Assembly (NCBI RefSeq): GCF_021484805.1
Contig: NZ_CP090557.1
Span: 3,608,001-3,672,000, forward strand
Direction: 5' to 3'
Source of the DNA: Tellurirhabdus bombi
GTDB lineage: Bacteria; Bacteroidota; Bacteroidia; Cytophagales; Spirosomataceae
DNA length: 64,000 bases
A model generated the notes under the pieces. It searched no databases. It had not been told where the DNA came from and was given only the letters and a program-made list of their open reading frames with translations. Numbering within the stretch: the stretch's first letter is position 1; each line of letters begins with the position of its first letter. This document shows, piece by piece, positions 1-8,861 of the stretch. The position numbers and the translations under genes were made by a program.

Positions 1-363
1 CCCGGTATTGTTCTGGCGGGTCAGAATGATTTGCTTTCCCTTGACCATATACGCGACTCCCAACGGATTCAGCAGATTGTCCAGCACCAGCGACAACGGT
101 TCCTGCCTAGCTTTTATGGTCATTTTTGTCGCTGGGTCAAATACCCGCGAATTATAGAGAAACTTATAGCCCGTAGACTTCCGCAGTTGTTCCAACGCCT
201 GGTCGAACGGCATTTCGACCAGGGTAATGCTAACCCGCTTATTGAGGACTTCCTGCCCCCGAACCGGATGCGCCCAGGCCAGCGTCGAGCCGATTAAAAC
301 GATGCATAATTGAAATAAAGATACCCTCATAATGGTCAAGAGTATAGGTAACTTTTTTTTCAT
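1..363 (-). CDS. SusC/RagA-type TonB-dependent receptor, N-terminal part (runs off window)
   Basis: Only the first 121 codons are present; the gene continues past the left edge. The protein opens with a lysine-rich n-region and a hydrophobic segment ending near AWAHPVRGQ, read as a signal peptide. An STN (secretin/TonB N-terminal) domain follows, with VSITLVEMPFDQALEQL and a Y-x-FLYNSRVF stretch. STN domains of SusC-like outer-membrane receptors pass the substrate signal to a FecR anti-sigma factor, and a FecR gene and ECF sigma gene lie just upstream on the same strand. The start is the ATG at 363. The substrate cannot be told from this fragment; a SusD partner would be expected to the left. 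Confidence 0.85.
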   Translation of the reverse strand, partial: MKKKLPILLTIMRVSLFQLCIVLIGSTLAWAHPVRGQEVLNKRVSITLVEMPFDQALEQLRKSTGYKFLYNSRVFDPATKMTIKARQEPLSLVLDNLLNPLGVAYMVKGKQIILTRQNNTG

Positions 364-417
364 ACCTTTGAATGTTTTTGTGATTTGACAGCAAACGAAT
401 GGCAAAAACAATCCCCC

Positions 418-440
418 ACAGTTAGGCAAATGCTAACTGT
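418..440. repeat. 8-bp inverted repeat upstream of the SusC-like gene
   Basis: ACAGTTAG (418-425) and CTAACTGT (433-440) form a perfect stem with a 7-nt loop, 55 bases upstream of the receptor start and inside the 229-bp fecR-susC gap. No T-tract follows closely on the minus strand, so it may be an operator or mRNA structure rather than a terminator. The rest of the gap (364-592) holds a GGG-rich stretch at 544-563 and no gene. Confidence 0.4.
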
Positions 441-592
441 CCGAGTAACTTTTGAGTCAATCGTGGGTCCAGCACGGTTGACTTTTTTGTTATCCAGTTT
501 TTGAGAGGGGAAGTAAAACGGTTGGATTACATAGGCAATCTGCGGGTTAAGGGTAAGGGTTAGGAATAGGTTTTATAGAAACTAGCATTGTC

Positions 593-1687
593 TTACTGAC
601 ACCCTTTGGCACTAATAATAATGCGGGCGTCTACCTCCTGATAACTGGCATTGATTCCCTCACAGACGAGTTTTATTTGCTCGTGCATGGTTTCATCCCC
701 CAGCGAGGCGGTCAGGGCGCAATCTTTCAGAAGTTCTTTATCGTACACAATCTCGATTCCGTAGGCGCGCTCCAAACGTTGCAGGATTTCAACGGCAGGC
801 GTCATTCTGAATTCAAAATTTTCCGTTTTCACCGCCTTGGCAATTAGTTCGGGTTTTTTCACTACGGTTTTTTGAAACACCCCGTCAACCGGCGAAAAAT
901 CAACTTGTTGGTTGGGCGTCAGAATAACGCCTTTTACCACAGGACTGTCTTTCTGGCTGTTCTCCTTGTAATCTTTTTCGGCAAACACTGACACTTTCCC
1001 AGTCTTGACGGCTACGCGCACCGCCGATGTTCGTGTATTGATGGTAAAGCTTGTCCCTAATACTTTGGTTACTACCCCCTTCGCGTAAACCAGAAATGGT
1101 CGCGTTGGCTGCCGACGAACCTGAAAGAAGGCTTCTCCCGTCAGATTGGCCACCCGTTCATCAGCGGCTGATACGTCATACACCAAGCGACTGCCCGGTT
1201 TTAGGGTTACAAAGCTGCTGTCGGGTAATTGTATTTTTTTGGAGCTTGTCGTTTGATTGTCAAATACCTGGGCAGTATAAACGGGTACTTTTTCTTCCTT
1301 GGCTGCGACTACTGTATTTTGCCGATTACGCCACTGCCAGCTCATCCAGGCTATTGAGCCAAGCAATAACCAGACAGCCGCTGCCCGCCACCACGCCCAC
1401 CGGTTAGAACGCGTAAACACCGGCTCTTCTTCCTCGTGCTGCTGAACCCGGGCCTGGATTTCCCGGATATCCTGCAAGATCGCTTCGTCCGGTAGGTCCA
1501 TAAATGGCTTCTCATCCAACAAAAGAAGCAACCGTCGCGCCTCCTGCGTGAGCACCAACCGATCTGGATTTTTCCGAATCCAGGTTTCCCAAAAATGCCG
1601 CTCGCTCTCAGAATCGCTTTTCACCCAAGCCTGAAACGACTGATCCAGCGCCAATTCCTCGGGTGTATAATCTCGATACGACTTCAT
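593..1687 (-). CDS. FecR family anti-sigma factor
   Basis: 364 residues. A cytoplasmic N-terminal half is followed by one transmembrane segment (about residues 97-117, WWRAAAVWLLLGSIAWMSW), a periplasmic FecR domain (KKIQLPDSSFVTLKPGSRL to about residue 250) and a C-terminal domain of the DUF4974 kind (MTPAVEILQRLERAYGIEI onward). Proteins of this class hold an ECF sigma factor and release it when the STN domain of a SusC-like receptor signals substrate. The sigma gene precedes it and the receptor follows on the same strand, the standard order. An upstream in-frame TTG would add 11 residues; the ATG at 1687, where the conserved MKSYRDYTPEEL begins, is preferred. Confidence 0.92.
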   Translation of the reverse strand: MKSYRDYTPEELALDQSFQAWVKSDSESERHFWETWIRKNPDRLVLTQEARRLLLLLDEKPFMDLPDEAILQDIREIQARVQQHEEEEPVFTRSNRWAWWRAAAVWLLLGSIAWMSWQWRNRQNTVVAAKEEKVPVYTAQVFDNQTTSSKKIQLPDSSFVTLKPGSRLVYDVSAADERVANLTGEAFFQVRRQPTRPFLVYAKGVVTKVLGTSFTINTRTSAVRVAVKTGKVSVFAEKDYKENSQKDSPVVKGVILTPNQQVDFSPVDGVFQKTVVKKPELIAKAVKTENFEFRMTPAVEILQRLERAYGIEIVYDKELLKDCALTASLGDETMHEQIKLVCEGINASYQEVDARIIISAKGCQ

Positions 1688-1789
1688 GTGCTTTGCTCTT
1701 ATACCCAAGAGTTGCAGCAAGTAGCCTTATATACTGATTATTTATAAAAAAATCTTGATTATTTTTTGAAGATTCGAGAAAGAAACACT

Positions 1790-2380
1790 TTAACGACCTA
1801 ATAGCCAGTAGCTAAGCAGAAAAACTAAACCCCACAAATGGCGCAACTTACGCAAGGTTTCGTGCAGGAGGTTATAGACCGATTGCCGATTTAAAGACAT
1901 GAGATCTGCAATCTCGTCGGGACTCAAATTCTGAAAAAACCGCAGGTGGATAATTTCTTTCTGCCGGGGGGGCAGGGCATTCAGCATGGTTTCTAGCTTC
2001 GCGGCCTGCTGCCGCGCTTCTTCTTCGGCGATGAGGTATTTCTCAATCGTGAATTCGCTGACAAACAGTTGGTCATTCGTCAGCTCAGTCGAAAAAGAAA
2101 CCGTTTTCTGCTGGCGTTTTTGGTAGAGCAGGCGATTCCGGACGGCTTTGATGAGATAAAAATTAACGGACTGCACGTTTCGCAGAGCCGCCCGCCGCAC
2201 CCAGATATCCGCAAAAATTTCCTGCAAACAATCCCGGACAATGTCCTCATCTGGCCAAATGCGTGTGCCATACCGAAACAAGGCTCGGTAGTATCGCTTC
2301 ATTATTTGCTCAAAGGCCCGCTGATCTCCCTCACACAGGAGTTGCCACAGTACAGGATCATCGGTATGCGAGGCGATCAT
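1790..2380 (-). CDS. ECF (sigma-70 family) RNA polymerase sigma factor
   Basis: 196 residues. Region 2 is visible near residues 25-90 (RALFRYGTRIWPDEDIVRD-C-LQEIFADIW) and region 4 near 130-185, with LPPRQKEIIHLRFFQNLS and a helix-turn-helix DEIADLMSLNRQSVYNLL. It belongs to the FecI-like sigma factors paired with FecR and SusC-type receptors in Bacteroidota. The fecR gene begins 102 bases downstream on the same strand. The ATG at 2380 is chosen over a TTG 13 codons upstream because the extra residues are not family-like. The expected target is the SusC-like operon, possibly with autoregulation. Confidence 0.93.
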   Translation of the reverse strand: MIASHTDDPVLWQLLCEGDQRAFEQIMKRYYRALFRYGTRIWPDEDIVRDCLQEIFADIWVRRAALRNVQSVNFYLIKAVRNRLLYQKRQQKTVSFSTELTNDQLFVSEFTIEKYLIAEEEARQQAAKLETMLNALPPRQKEIIHLRFFQNLSPDEIADLMSLNRQSVYNLLHETLRKLRHLWGLVFLLSYWLLGR

Positions 2381-2521
2381 GAGAAAATACACTATGTTTG
2401 GCTGGCGATGCAGTCGCAAACATAGATTTACCTTTTTTTAAATAAAAACTTTATTGCAATTATCCAATTTACTCATTCCCTTTCTAACGACCTGTAAATT
2501 CTGATTGGCCACCTTATTTGT

Positions 2522-2627
2522 ACCTCTATTCACTAACATTTCAGAAAAGGAAAGTCTTGAACTCACTTAATCTACCTGAGCGTAGGTAAGTGTAGGTAAG
2601 TTAAGGTAATAGAGGTTGCTATTTTTG
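2522..2627 (+). promoter_or_regulatory. Rhamnose operon control region: 10-bp tandem repeats, inverted repeat, -7 box
   Basis: Three 10-bp units in tandem (CGTAGGTAAG, TGTAGGTAAG, TTAAGGTAAT; 2581-2610) lie on one face of the helix. ACCTCTATT (2522-2530) and AATAGAGGT (2608-2616) form a 9-bp inverted repeat about 77 bases apart. TATTTTTG at 2620-2627 fits the Bacteroidota -7 box TAnnTTTG, but no good -33 TTTG is present where the repeats sit, which suggests an activator-dependent promoter. The aldolase fusion starts at 2688. The rest of the 307-bp gap shows nothing else. Confidence 0.5.
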
Positions 2628-2687
2628 ATTGACAACTCAAAACAAGTCAGAAGTAAGTTTTTTGTGCATTTAAACCAGAACAAATAG

Positions 2688-4820
2688 ATGCTTAGCACCG
2701 CTCAAACCTTTAAGCACGTCAGCTACTTGTGGGACGAAACCAAAGCCGCCGAATTGGCTGGCGACGAAGTAGCCCTTTTTATTTATCGCTCTAATTTGCT
2801 GGGTGCTGACCTACGTTTGACAAATTACGGCGGAGGTAACACTTCGGTAAAAATCACTGATAAAGACCCACTTACTGGTAAAGATACCGAAGTGATGTGG
2901 ATTAAAGGTTCGGGGGGCGACATCGGTACACTAACCAAATCGGGCTGCGCGGCTCTTTACGTAGATCGCCTACGGAGTCTGGAAAACGTCTACCGGGGTA
3001 TTGATTTTGAAGATGCAATGGTTGAATTATTCAACCATTGCATTTTTGATCTATCTTCCAAAGCGCCTTCGATTGATACGCCGCTGCATGGATTTTTGCC
3101 GTTCAAGCACATCGATCACCTGCACCCGGATGCGGCCATTGCGATTGCGGCGGCTAAAGACGGCCAGCGCATTACGGAAGAACTGTTCAATGGCGAAATT
3201 GGCTGGGTAGGCTGGCAACGTCCCGGCTTCGATCTGGGCCTTCAGCTACGTGCCTGCCTCGAAGAAGCCGCCGCGCGGGGCGTCAAACTGCGGGGCATCA
3301 TGCTAGGATCACACGGCCTGTTCACCTGGGGTGACACGGCGTACGAAAGCTACGTGAACACGCTGGAAGTCATTGAAAAATGCGCAGAGTATCTGGAGGC
3401 GAACTACGGCAAAAATCGTCCAGTATTTGGCGGCCAGAAGCTGGAAAGCCAACCACTTGAAAACCGTCAGAAACAGGCGGCCAGCTTGGCTCCTATCCTG
3501 CGGGGTTTCTGCTCGTCGTACCGCACGATGGTTGGTCATTTCACCGACGATGAGCGCGTGCTGGAATTTATCAACTCCAATGATCTGGAAAAGCTGGCTC
3601 CGCTCGGAACCTCCTGCCCGGACCACTTTCTGCGGACTAAAATCAGTCCTTTGGTACTGGAACTAGCCCCGGACGCCGACCTATCGGATACCGAGGCGGT
3701 GAAAGCTACATTAGCCCCTGCCTTTGAGTCTTACCGTCAGCTTTATACGGAATACTACAATACCTGCAAACACGAGAACAGCCCCGCGATGCGCGACCCG
3801 AATCCGGTTGTTATTCTGTATCCGGGCGTGGGTATGTTCACGTTCTCAAAAGACAAGACAACAGCTCGTTTAGCGTCTGAATATTATATCAACGCCGTAA
3901 ACGTAATGAAAGGCGCTGAAGCGGTTTCGGAATATACGTCTCTGCCCCGTCAGGAAGCTTTTGACATTGAATACTGGCTGCTCGAAGAAGCGAAATTACA
4001 GCGCATGCCGAAGCCAAAAGCCCTTTCTGGCCGGGTTGCGCTGGTAACGGGTAGCGCAGGTGGTATTGGCAAAGCGATTGCTAAGAAATTTGCCGAAGAA
4101 GGTGCCGTGGTTGTTCTGAACGACATTAATGAAGAACGTCTGGCGGGCGCTAAAGAAGAGTTTATTAAGAAATTCGGTAAGGACGCCGTTTCGACAACGC
4201 TTCTTAACGTAACGGATGCTGACAGCATTCTAGCTGCGATGGACGCTGCGAGTCTGGCTTTCGGTGGTGTCGATATTGTGGTTAACAACGCCGGTATCAG
4301 TATTTCCAAACCGATTGAAGATCACACCTTAGCGGACTGGGATAAGCTGTACGACATTCTGGTAAAAGGCCAGTTCCTGGTGACGCAGGCGAGTGTGGCC
4401 GTAATGCGCAAACAAGGTTTTGGCGGCGATATCGTGAACATCGTTAGTAAAAACGCGCTGGTTTCTGGTCCTAACAACGCCGGTTATGGCTCGGCTAAAG
4501 CGGCCCAATTGCACCTAAGCCGGTTAAACGCAGCGGAACTGGGTAAGGACCAAATTCGGGTCAACACGGTCAATCCAGACGCGGTTATTGCCGACTCGAA
4601 CATCTGGGCTGGCGGCTGGGCCGAAGGCCGGGCTAAGGCTTACGGCATCACGGTGGAAGAACTGCCCGCCTACTACGCCAAACGTACTTTACTAAACGAG
4701 GCCATTCTGCCCGATGACATTGCCAACGCCTGTCTGGTTTTCGTGAACGGTATGCTGAAAAAATCAACGGGTAACGTCCTCAACGTTGACGGTGGTGTAG
4801 CTACGGCTTTTGTTCGCTAA
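2688..4820 (+). CDS. Bifunctional rhamnulose-1-phosphate aldolase / short-chain dehydrogenase
   Basis: 710 residues, two domains. Residues about 1-430 are a class II aldolase/adducin-like domain, with TNYGGGNTSVK and likely zinc-site histidines in HGFLPFKHIDHLHPD and SHGLFTWG. Residues about 450-710 are an SDR with TGSAGGIGKA near 454 and the catalytic Y-x-x-x-K as YGSAK near 599. In characterised relatives the aldolase splits L-rhamnulose-1-phosphate into dihydroxyacetone phosphate and L-lactaldehyde, and the dehydrogenase oxidises the lactaldehyde. The fusion would channel that product. It is first in an operon with the isomerase and kinase genes. Assignment to rhamnose rather than another deoxysugar rests on family and neighbours. 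Confidence 0.92.
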   Translation: MLSTAQTFKHVSYLWDETKAAELAGDEVALFIYRSNLLGADLRLTNYGGGNTSVKITDKDPLTGKDTEVMWIKGSGGDIGTLTKSGCAALYVDRLRSLENVYRGIDFEDAMVELFNHCIFDLSSKAPSIDTPLHGFLPFKHIDHLHPDAAIAIAAAKDGQRITEELFNGEIGWVGWQRPGFDLGLQLRACLEEAAARGVKLRGIMLGSHGLFTWGDTAYESYVNTLEVIEKCAEYLEANYGKNRPVFGGQKLESQPLENRQKQAASLAPILRGFCSSYRTMVGHFTDDERVLEFINSNDLEKLAPLGTSCPDHFLRTKISPLVLELAPDADLSDTEAVKATLAPAFESYRQLYTEYYNTCKHENSPAMRDPNPVVILYPGVGMFTFSKDKTTARLASEYYINAVNVMKGAEAVSEYTSLPRQEAFDIEYWLLEEAKLQRMPKPKALSGRVALVTGSAGGIGKAIAKKFAEEGAVVVLNDINEERLAGAKEEFIKKFGKDAVSTTLLNVTDADSILAAMDAASLAFGGVDIVVNNAGISISKPIEDHTLADWDKLYDILVKGQFLVTQASVAVMRKQGFGGDIVNIVSKNALVSGPNNAGYGSAKAAQLHLSRLNAAELGKDQIRVNTVNPDAVIADSNIWAGGWAEGRAKAYGITVEELPAYYAKRTLLNEAILPDDIANACLVFVNGMLKKSTGNVLNVDGGVATAFVR

Positions 4821-4841
4821 TTATTGTATTGATCTTGCCAG

Positions 4842-4882
4842 AAGCGTACGGAATCAGGATGTGTTCTTGATTCCGTACGCTT
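4842..4882. repeat. 15-bp perfect intercistronic stem-loop in the rhamnose operon
   Basis: AAGCGTACGGAATCA (4842-4856) pairs perfectly with TGATTCCGTACGCTT (4868-4882) around an 11-nt loop. It fills most of the 79-bp gap between the aldolase fusion and the isomerase. There is no T-run after it, only TTTAAACCC, so it is more likely an mRNA-stability or partial-attenuation element than a full terminator. Confidence 0.7.
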
Positions 4883-4899
4883 TAAACCCTTTACTTCCC

Positions 4900-6174
4900 A
4901 TGCAACTCGAAAATTATCAACTGGCTGATCACAACCAGCAAGGGCTTGATGCTCATAAACGGAAATTGTCGTCCTGGACTGATTCCGTGGCTAATGCCGA
5001 AACGATTATTCAAAAATTAATCGACTTTCAGATTGCTATTCCGAGCTGGGCGCTGGGAACTGGCGGAACGCGTTTTGGGCGTTTTCCGGGTGGTGGCGAA
5101 CCTCGTTCGCTGGAAGAAAAAATTGCCGACGTTGGCTTACTCCACGCCTTGAACCGCGCCAGTGGCGCTATTTCTCTGCACATTCCCTGGGACATTCCGC
5201 AGGATCCCGAAGCGATCAAACAGCTGGCTTCTCAGCATGGTTTGCGCTTTGATGCGGTTAACTCGAATACCTTCCAGGATCAGCCCGACGCGCCGCTGAG
5301 CTACAAATTTGGTTCGCTGCAACACACGGATGCGGGTGTTCGCCGCCAGGCCATTGAGCACAACATTGAGGTTATCAAACACGGTGTTGCCTTAGGTTCT
5401 GACTCGCTAACCGTTTGGCTTTCCGACGGTTCAAGTTTCCCCGGCCAGCTCAATTTCCGCAAAGCGTTCAACCGGACGCTCGACGGTCTGGGTGAGATTT
5501 ACGCCGCCTTGCCCGACGACTGGAAAATGTTTGTGGAATACAAAGCCTTCGAGCCAAACTTCTATTCGACAACGGTTGGCGATTGGGGCAGTAGCTATCT
5601 ATACGCCAGCAAGTTAGGCCCCAAAGCCTACACGCTTGTTGATCTGGGGCACCATTTGCCGAACGCCAACATCGAGCAGATTGTGGCCATTCTGCTGAAC
5701 GAGGGCAAACTGGGTGGTTTTCACTTCAACGATTCAAAATACGGCGATGACGACTTGACGACCGGCAGTGTTAAGCCTTACCAGTTATTCCTGATCTTCA
5801 ACGAATTAGTGGACGGAATGGACGAACGCGGCATGAACCACGCGACCGGCTTAGGCTGGATGATCGACGCTAGCCACAACGTAAAAGATCCTCTGGAAGA
5901 TTTGTTGCAGTCGGTCGAAGCAATTCAACTGGCTTACGCACAGGCGCTATTGGTTGACCGGGCAGCCCTGGAAGAAGCCCGCGAAGCCAACGATGTGGTT
6001 CGGGCACAGGAAATTCTTCAGGAGGCTTTCCGCACCGATGTACGTCCGCTGGTGGCCGAAGCTCGTTTGCGGGCAGGTGGCGCTTTACAACCTCTGGCTC
6101 TGTTCCGGAGTCTTAACATTCGTCAGCAATTAATTAGCGAGCGCGGCCTGAAAACGGTTGCCACTGGTCTATAA
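4900..6174 (+). CDS. rhaI: L-rhamnose isomerase, TIM-barrel (RhaI-type)
   Basis: 424 residues, matching the Pseudomonas stutzeri-type L-rhamnose isomerase family, a metal-dependent TIM-barrel distinct from E. coli RhaA. Visible features include WALGTGGTRFGRFPGGGEP near the N-terminus and metal-site segments such as FVEYKAFEPNFYSTTVGDWG, LVDLGHHLPNANIE and GGFHFNDSKYGDDDL. It should convert L-rhamnose to L-rhamnulose. The longest frame starts at a TTG at 4810 inside the upstream gene; the ATG at 4900, where the family-like MQLENYQLADHN begins, is preferred. The next gene starts 2 bases after its stop, so translation is probably coupled. Confidence 0.9.
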   Translation: MQLENYQLADHNQQGLDAHKRKLSSWTDSVANAETIIQKLIDFQIAIPSWALGTGGTRFGRFPGGGEPRSLEEKIADVGLLHALNRASGAISLHIPWDIPQDPEAIKQLASQHGLRFDAVNSNTFQDQPDAPLSYKFGSLQHTDAGVRRQAIEHNIEVIKHGVALGSDSLTVWLSDGSSFPGQLNFRKAFNRTLDGLGEIYAALPDDWKMFVEYKAFEPNFYSTTVGDWGSSYLYASKLGPKAYTLVDLGHHLPNANIEQIVAILLNEGKLGGFHFNDSKYGDDDLTTGSVKPYQLFLIFNELVDGMDERGMNHATGLGWMIDASHNVKDPLEDLLQSVEAIQLAYAQALLVDRAALEEAREANDVVRAQEILQEAFRTDVRPLVAEARLRAGGALQPLALFRSLNIRQQLISERGLKTVATGL

Positions 6175-6175
6175 A

Positions 6176-7576
6176 ATGAGCGCAATTCCTGTTATTGCCA
6201 TTTTCGATGTTGGCAAGACCAACAAAAAACTGTTTCTGTTCAACGAAAGCTATGAAATCGTTTGGGAGAACTCAGAGTCGTTTACCGAAATCACGGATGA
6301 CGATGGTGATCCCTGCGAAGACATCGTTAAGTTGGCCGGCTGGGTAACCTCCTCGCTACAGGAGGTGTTGCAGCTTTCGCAATTTGCCGTTCAGGCGCTG
6401 AATTTTTCGGCGTACGGGGCCAGCCTTATTCACCTGGACGAGGAAAGCCGGACAATTGGTTTTTTGTATAATTACCTGAAACCTTTTCCCGCTCACTTGC
6501 AGCAACAGTTTTATCAAACATACGGCGAACAGGAGAAAATTGCGCTCGAAACGGCTTCGCCAGCTCTGGGAAGTTTGAATTCGGGACTTATGTTTTACCG
6601 GCTGAAATACGACAAACCCAAGTTGTTTCGGCGCATCTGGTATTCTCTGCACTTGCCCCAGTATTTAAGTTACCTGGTGACGCGGCAGGTTGTCTCCGAT
6701 GTTACCAGCATTGGTTGCCACACCATGTTGTGGGATTATACCAAAAATCAGTATCACGATTGGGTTCGGGCCGAAGGCTTTGACCAGCTCTTTGGCCCGA
6801 TCTTTACGTCTGATCGGGTGTTAAAAGCCACCTTCTTCGATCATCCGATGAAGGTGGGCGTGGGCATGCACGACAGTTCGGCAGCCCTGATTCCATACCT
6901 GATTTCGTTCCAGGAGCCATTCGTCCTCATTTCAACGGGCACCTGGTCCATTAGCCTGAACCCATTTAATACCAGCCCCTTAACGGCAGAGGAATTGCAG
7001 TATGATTGCCTGTGTTACCTTCATTATCAAGGCCGCCCTGTAAAAGCTTCCCGGCTGTTTGCGGGGTATGAACACGAACAGCAGGCGAAGCGGCTAGCTG
7101 CTCATTTCCAAGTTCCAGTGGATTACTACAAGCAAGTAGCTTATGATCCCGCGCTTATTGATTACCTCCGGCGGTCGCGCCCCGATGCAGGCAATCACTT
7201 CGAAAAGGTGAAAGCGCCGCCTTTGCAGGAATCCTTGTTTGGGTACCGCGATCTAACCGTTTTTGCAACGTATGAGGAAGCGTACCACCAGCTTATGCTG
7301 GATCTGGTTTCTCAGCAGCTAATTTCGACGGACCTTGTTCTGGAAAATTCGCCCGTTAAACGCATTTTTGTAGACGGAGGCTTCAGTAAAAATCCAATTT
7401 ACATGGCGCTCCTGGCCCAGGCATTTCCCGAAACGGAAGTTTTTGCGGCTTCGGTTGCCCAGGCCACCGCGCTGGGAGCCGCCCTGGCCATCCATCATCA
7501 TTGGAACACGAACGATTTACCCGAAAATTGCATTCAACTAAAGCAGTATACCTCAAACGGACCCATTGCACAGTAA
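6176..7576 (+). CDS. FGGY-family carbohydrate kinase, probable L-rhamnulokinase
   Basis: 466 residues. The N-terminal phosphate-binding loop is AIFDVGKTNKKLFLF, and the C-terminal lobe has IFVDGGFSKNPIYMALLAQ and a final ATALGAALAIHHHW, as in FGGY kinases. Following an aldolase for rhamnulose-1-phosphate and a rhamnose isomerase, it most likely phosphorylates L-rhamnulose; L-fuculose cannot be excluded from sequence alone. The start is the ATG at 6176, one base past the isomerase TAA; a longer TTG start would overlap that gene. The convergent regulator gene ends 16 bases after its stop. Confidence 0.85.
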   Translation: MSAIPVIAIFDVGKTNKKLFLFNESYEIVWENSESFTEITDDDGDPCEDIVKLAGWVTSSLQEVLQLSQFAVQALNFSAYGASLIHLDEESRTIGFLYNYLKPFPAHLQQQFYQTYGEQEKIALETASPALGSLNSGLMFYRLKYDKPKLFRRIWYSLHLPQYLSYLVTRQVVSDVTSIGCHTMLWDYTKNQYHDWVRAEGFDQLFGPIFTSDRVLKATFFDHPMKVGVGMHDSSAALIPYLISFQEPFVLISTGTWSISLNPFNTSPLTAEELQYDCLCYLHYQGRPVKASRLFAGYEHEQQAKRLAAHFQVPVDYYKQVAYDPALIDYLRRSRPDAGNHFEKVKAPPLQESLFGYRDLTVFATYEEAYHQLMLDLVSQQLISTDLVLENSPVKRIFVDGGFSKNPIYMALLAQAFPETEVFAASVAQATALGAALAIHHHWNTNDLPENCIQLKQYTSNGPIAQ

Positions 7577-7592
7577 ACTAATCGTCAGGGCA

Positions 7593-8609
7593 TTACAAAG
7601 ATTTTCGAATGATAAGGTGAAATGGATTCTCAATGTGCTGGCAGGTTTTACCCAAAACCAACTGCGCGGCGGTTCGGCCCATTTCGGCAAAGTCCGTTGA
7701 CATTACCGTTATCCCATCCAGCAGAAGTTCTTTCAGCGGAGTTTCGTTGTACGACAGGATACCCACTTCCTGCCCGACCAGATAAGACGTATCTTTAATT
7801 TTTTTGATGAGCGCGACGAGATCCTCCTCAATCAAATTTATGTAGACATTTCCCGGCTGAATGGCAGCCTGCCGAATATCGCTAATTACCTTATAATCAA
7901 AGTTATGCTCGTAGCAAAACTTGTAAAAGCCATTTAAGATTGCTTTCGGGTGGTAGCTATAGTTGGGGAAAAGAATATTCAGGGTCGTATACTTCCGAAG
8001 CAACGGCAGTGCTTCAGCCAGTGCCGTAATCAAATCCTTTTCAAAATTCTGGTAGATCGCGGAGTAGTTTCCTTTCAGACCGTCAATAAACTTGTCCAGA
8101 ACAACCAGTTTGTGCTTGGGTAAACTGTTTATCAGTTCATTAGCCTGATCGCCACGCTCGAAGAAATGCGAAATGATTACATAATGCGTATAGCCACGCG
8201 CATGTTTCAAGAAAATATCCTTAAAAAGCCGAAAATCATTATTGTATACAAAAAAATCCAGGGGAACCTCTGGCCCCAAATGCTCCACAAAGGAGTCGTA
8301 AATTATTTTTTTGTGCGCACTTAACTTATTAAAAAGTAGCAGAACCTTGTGGTTGTGGCCTAACTGCGTATAGTTGATGTAGTATCCTTTACCTTGAGTA
8401 GCCGTGATAATTTCCTGGTCCTTCAACAGCCTGTACGCTTTTTCAACAGTACGCTTCGCTACGTTCAACTCGGCGGAAACTTCGTGGATTGATGGCAGCT
8501 TATCACCAGGAAGAATGTCTTTATGCTCAATTCCCTCAATAATAAAGTTATAAATCTGCCAGTATTTGGGCGTACTCGAATACTCGTTAATACTGATTTG
8601 ATTCAGCAT
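7593..8609 (-). CDS. GntR-family transcriptional regulator with sugar-binding-protein-like domain
   Basis: 338 residues. The N-terminus is a GntR winged helix (YWQIYNFIIEGIEHKDILPGD-K-LPSIHEVSAELNVAKRTVEKAYRLLKDQEII). The remaining ~260 residues resemble a LacI-type periplasmic-binding fold (HYVIISHFFERGD, VGILSYNETPLKELLLDGI, FAEMGRTAAQLVLG), where a sugar effector would bind. It converges on the rhamnose operon, so it is its likely regulator, and the repeats at 2581-2610 are candidate operators (inference). A TTG start at 8714 would add 35 residues; the ATG at 8609, just ahead of the HTH, is preferred. 8610-8936 holds no other gene. Confidence 0.85.
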   Translation of the reverse strand: MLNQISINEYSSTPKYWQIYNFIIEGIEHKDILPGDKLPSIHEVSAELNVAKRTVEKAYRLLKDQEIITATQGKGYYINYTQLGHNHKVLLLFNKLSAHKKIIYDSFVEHLGPEVPLDFFVYNNDFRLFKDIFLKHARGYTHYVIISHFFERGDQANELINSLPKHKLVVLDKFIDGLKGNYSAIYQNFEKDLITALAEALPLLRKYTTLNILFPNYSYHPKAILNGFYKFCYEHNFDYKVISDIRQAAIQPGNVYINLIEEDLVALIKKIKDTSYLVGQEVGILSYNETPLKELLLDGITVMSTDFAEMGRTAAQLVLGKTCQHIENPFHLIIRKSL

Positions 8610-8861
8610 ATTTTTTAGAGAATAGTAACCGATTTTCCTATAAAGGGCAAAAATACGAGGATCATCAGAATTTAAGCCAAGCCATCTATCCCGTAGCTTT
8701 GGGTATTCATTCAAATTATGGAGCTGGAAATGTACTAACAGAAGCTGGTGGTGACTTTTCCTGTAGCTCCTTACAAAAAAGGTAAAATTCCCTAAGAATC
8801 AGTTTACTTAGCTTTACACCGCACTAGCCTAAAGCTCCCTAATGGGTAGACTTTCGCCGTC

